This document shows, one piece after another, positions 5,976 through 6,925 of a stretch of 6,925 nucleotides of DNA. The notes beneath the pieces are model-generated. The model had not been told where the DNA came from. It saw only the letters and a program-made list of their open reading frames with translations, and searched no databases. The position numbers were made by a program, and so were the translations under genes. The DNA comes from a bacterium (GTDB lineage: Bacteria; Bdellovibrionota; FAC87; UBA2466), in assembly GCA_019750655.1 (NCBI GenBank), contig JAIEOG010000240.1:1-6925 (forward strand). Reading direction: 5' to 3'. Positions within the stretch are counted from its first letter, which is position 1, and each line of letters begins with the position of its first letter.

Positions 5976-6749
5976 TCAGTGCGTTAGCGCCAGCAGGATC
6001 TCCATAATAATCAGCACGACGATAAGCGCTTCCAGAAAGGTGTTCTTCTGGCTGGAAGCCAAGTCGACGATGATCTCGATATTGTCTTGGAGCAGCGAGA
6101 GCTTGCGGTCGAGACTTCGGAAGCGGATCTCCAAATCGAAATTCTGGTGTAGTTCGCGGTAGAGCTTTTCTAGCTCTTTGCTTTTCCACGTTTCTGCCGG
6201 TGGATCCAAGATCGCAAGGTTGGTCAAAATATTCTGCCGGGTGCTGGCGGTCGATCCGATCACGCGTAGCAGATGCCGGTTGTTTAGCGGCAAGCGCCCA
6301 CGGCGCGCAAGATCCTCAATGAGCACTGCCGTGTCAGCCAGCATCGAGTCTGCTTTGTTTTCAAAGTATTCCAAACCCGCCGATTGGCCCAAGCACGCCG
6401 CGACTAAGCGGACGACGTCTTGGTTGAGTTTTTTCACTTCCATGAACTCAAACTCAACGCGGTTATTCTCACCGACAACCACTTCAAAACTTTCCGACGT
6501 CGGAAATTCTAAAACGCTGCTCACAGTGGTTTTGAGTTTGACGATCTCGCGCTCGATCTCGTCGGCGCGCATGTTGAAAAACACCAAGCAGCCAAACGGG
6601 TAGACGAAGAGATGCCCATTTTCCCCATACTGGAACTGAAGTTCCTGAGGAGAACTGTTGATGAGTTTTCCGCTCAAAAGAGTGCGGATACTCTTCATAT
6701 TAAGCTGCCCGAAAAGGTGCAGCGCTTGAGCGGTATAACTCGTCGGCAT
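5976..6749 (-). CDS. RMD1/DUF155 family membrane-anchored protein
   Basis: A member of the RMD1 (DUF155) family, known mainly from eukaryotes (yeast Rmd1, Rmd8 and Sif proteins, human mitochondrial RMND1) and also found in bacteria. Its biochemical role in bacteria is not established. Visible family marks are the YPFGCLVFFNM segment (residues 53-63 counted from GTG 6758), the ILDPPAETW...ELEKLYRELHQNFDLEIRFRSLDRKL pattern across a helical, likely coiled-coil stretch (183-220), and the typical single C-terminal membrane helix LEALIVVLIIMEILLAL (242-258) with a very short tail. This predicts a cytoplasmic domain held by a tail anchor. I prefer ATG at 6749, with GGTGG 5 nt upstream, giving 257 residues. 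GTG at 6758 or 6755 would add 3 or 2 residues. The gene is divergent from the exported-protein gene and convergent with the RRM gene. Confidence 0.9.
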   Translation of the reverse strand: MPTSYTAQALHLFGQLNMKSIRTLLSGKLINSSPQELQFQYGENGHLFVYPFGCLVFFNMRADEIEREIVKLKTTVSSVLEFPTSESFEVVVGENNRVEFEFMEVKKLNQDVVRLVAACLGQSAGLEYFENKADSMLADTAVLIEDLARRGRLPLNNRHLLRVIGSTASTRQNILTNLAILDPPAETWKSKELEKLYRELHQNFDLEIRFRSLDRKLSLLQDNIEIIVDLASSQKNTFLEALIVVLIIMEILLALTH

Positions 6750-6814
6750 TGGCACCACCGTACTCTGGCACGGCGCCCCAACGCAAGGGTGGGGGGATCG
6801 TTTATCCTTAAAGC

Positions 6815-6925
6815 ATGCCCCTCATTCTACGCCCCTTGGTGCTGCTAGGACTGCTTTGCCTTGCGCCGCAGGCGCAGGCCTTTGAGATCTTCGCTAAAGG
6901 CTCCGCGTCGAAGAGTTATCTCAAT
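6815..6925 (+). CDS. Exported protein, N-terminal fragment (3' partial)
   Basis: An ATG at 6815 opens a frame that runs to the window edge (37 codons). It reads MPLILRPLVLLGLL then CLAPQAQA, followed by FEIFAKGSASKSYLN. This is a good Sec signal peptide: Arg6, a hydrophobic core, and AQA before a likely cut after residue 22, giving a mature start of FEIF. There is no lipobox. An in-frame TAA at 6809-6811 rules out a longer start. No clear Shine-Dalgarno is seen; the G-run at 6791-6796 is about 18 nt away. The short alternating mature start would suit an outer-membrane beta-barrel protein, but too little is visible to name a family. The 65-bp gap to the divergent RMD1-type gene must hold both promoters; none is convincing. 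Confidence 0.72.
   Translation, partial: MPLILRPLVLLGLLCLAPQAQAFEIFAKGSASKSYLN

Noticed and set aside
1..6925. CRISPR arrays, tRNA or rRNA genes, insertion sequences, toxin-antitoxin or phage-defence genes.
   Set aside because: No regularly spaced repeats, tRNA-like cloverleaf, transposase motifs or terminal inverted repeats with target duplications were seen on reading. All sizeable genes fit cellular housekeeping or envelope families.

Overview
The window looks like an ordinary chromosomal stretch of a Gram-negative bacterium with mid-50s GC (estimated by eye). It has two lipobox lipoproteins, a Sec-exported protein and no mobile DNA. The mix of genes resembles Bdellovibrionota or other former deltaproteobacteria: a GldG-type protein, an Ig-repeat/LamG lipoprotein, a PP2C phosphatase, a Gly/Arg-tailed RRM protein and an RMD1-type protein. 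That placement is an inference from family distribution, not from a marker gene.

Layout. Positions 1-1340 (+) hold the 3' part of a GldG-family ABC-transport auxiliary protein whose N-terminus lies outside the window. It meets, with no gap, a convergent gene (1341-3161, -) for a 606-residue surface lipoprotein with Ig-like repeats and a LamG lectin-type domain. Next on the minus strand is tsaB (3347-3955), needed for the tRNA modification t6A. A 323-bp divergent intergenic region (3956-4278) with nested inverted repeats and three GGGGTAT repeats separates tsaB from a plus-strand pair: a PP2C protein phosphatase (4279-4944) and a cyclophilin-type lipoprotein (4954-5475). These two are tightly spaced, with the second gene's Shine-Dalgarno overlapping the first gene's stop, and a strong GC hairpin follows. 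A 166-bp leader then precedes a small RRM RNA-binding protein (5642-5971, +). This converges, 4 nt apart, on an RMD1/DUF155 family membrane protein (5976-6749, -). The window ends with the signal peptide and first mature residues of an exported protein (from 6815, +), divergent from the RMD1 gene.

How they work together. The only convincing operon is PP2C plus cyclophilin. tsaB and the lipoprotein gene share a strand but are 185 bp apart with a hairpin between them. The rest are single genes in convergent or divergent pairs. I did not find a clearly new system. The part least explained by known features is the tsaB/PP2C intergenic region, with its repeat architecture and a doubtful small ORF ending 4 nt before the phosphatase gene.
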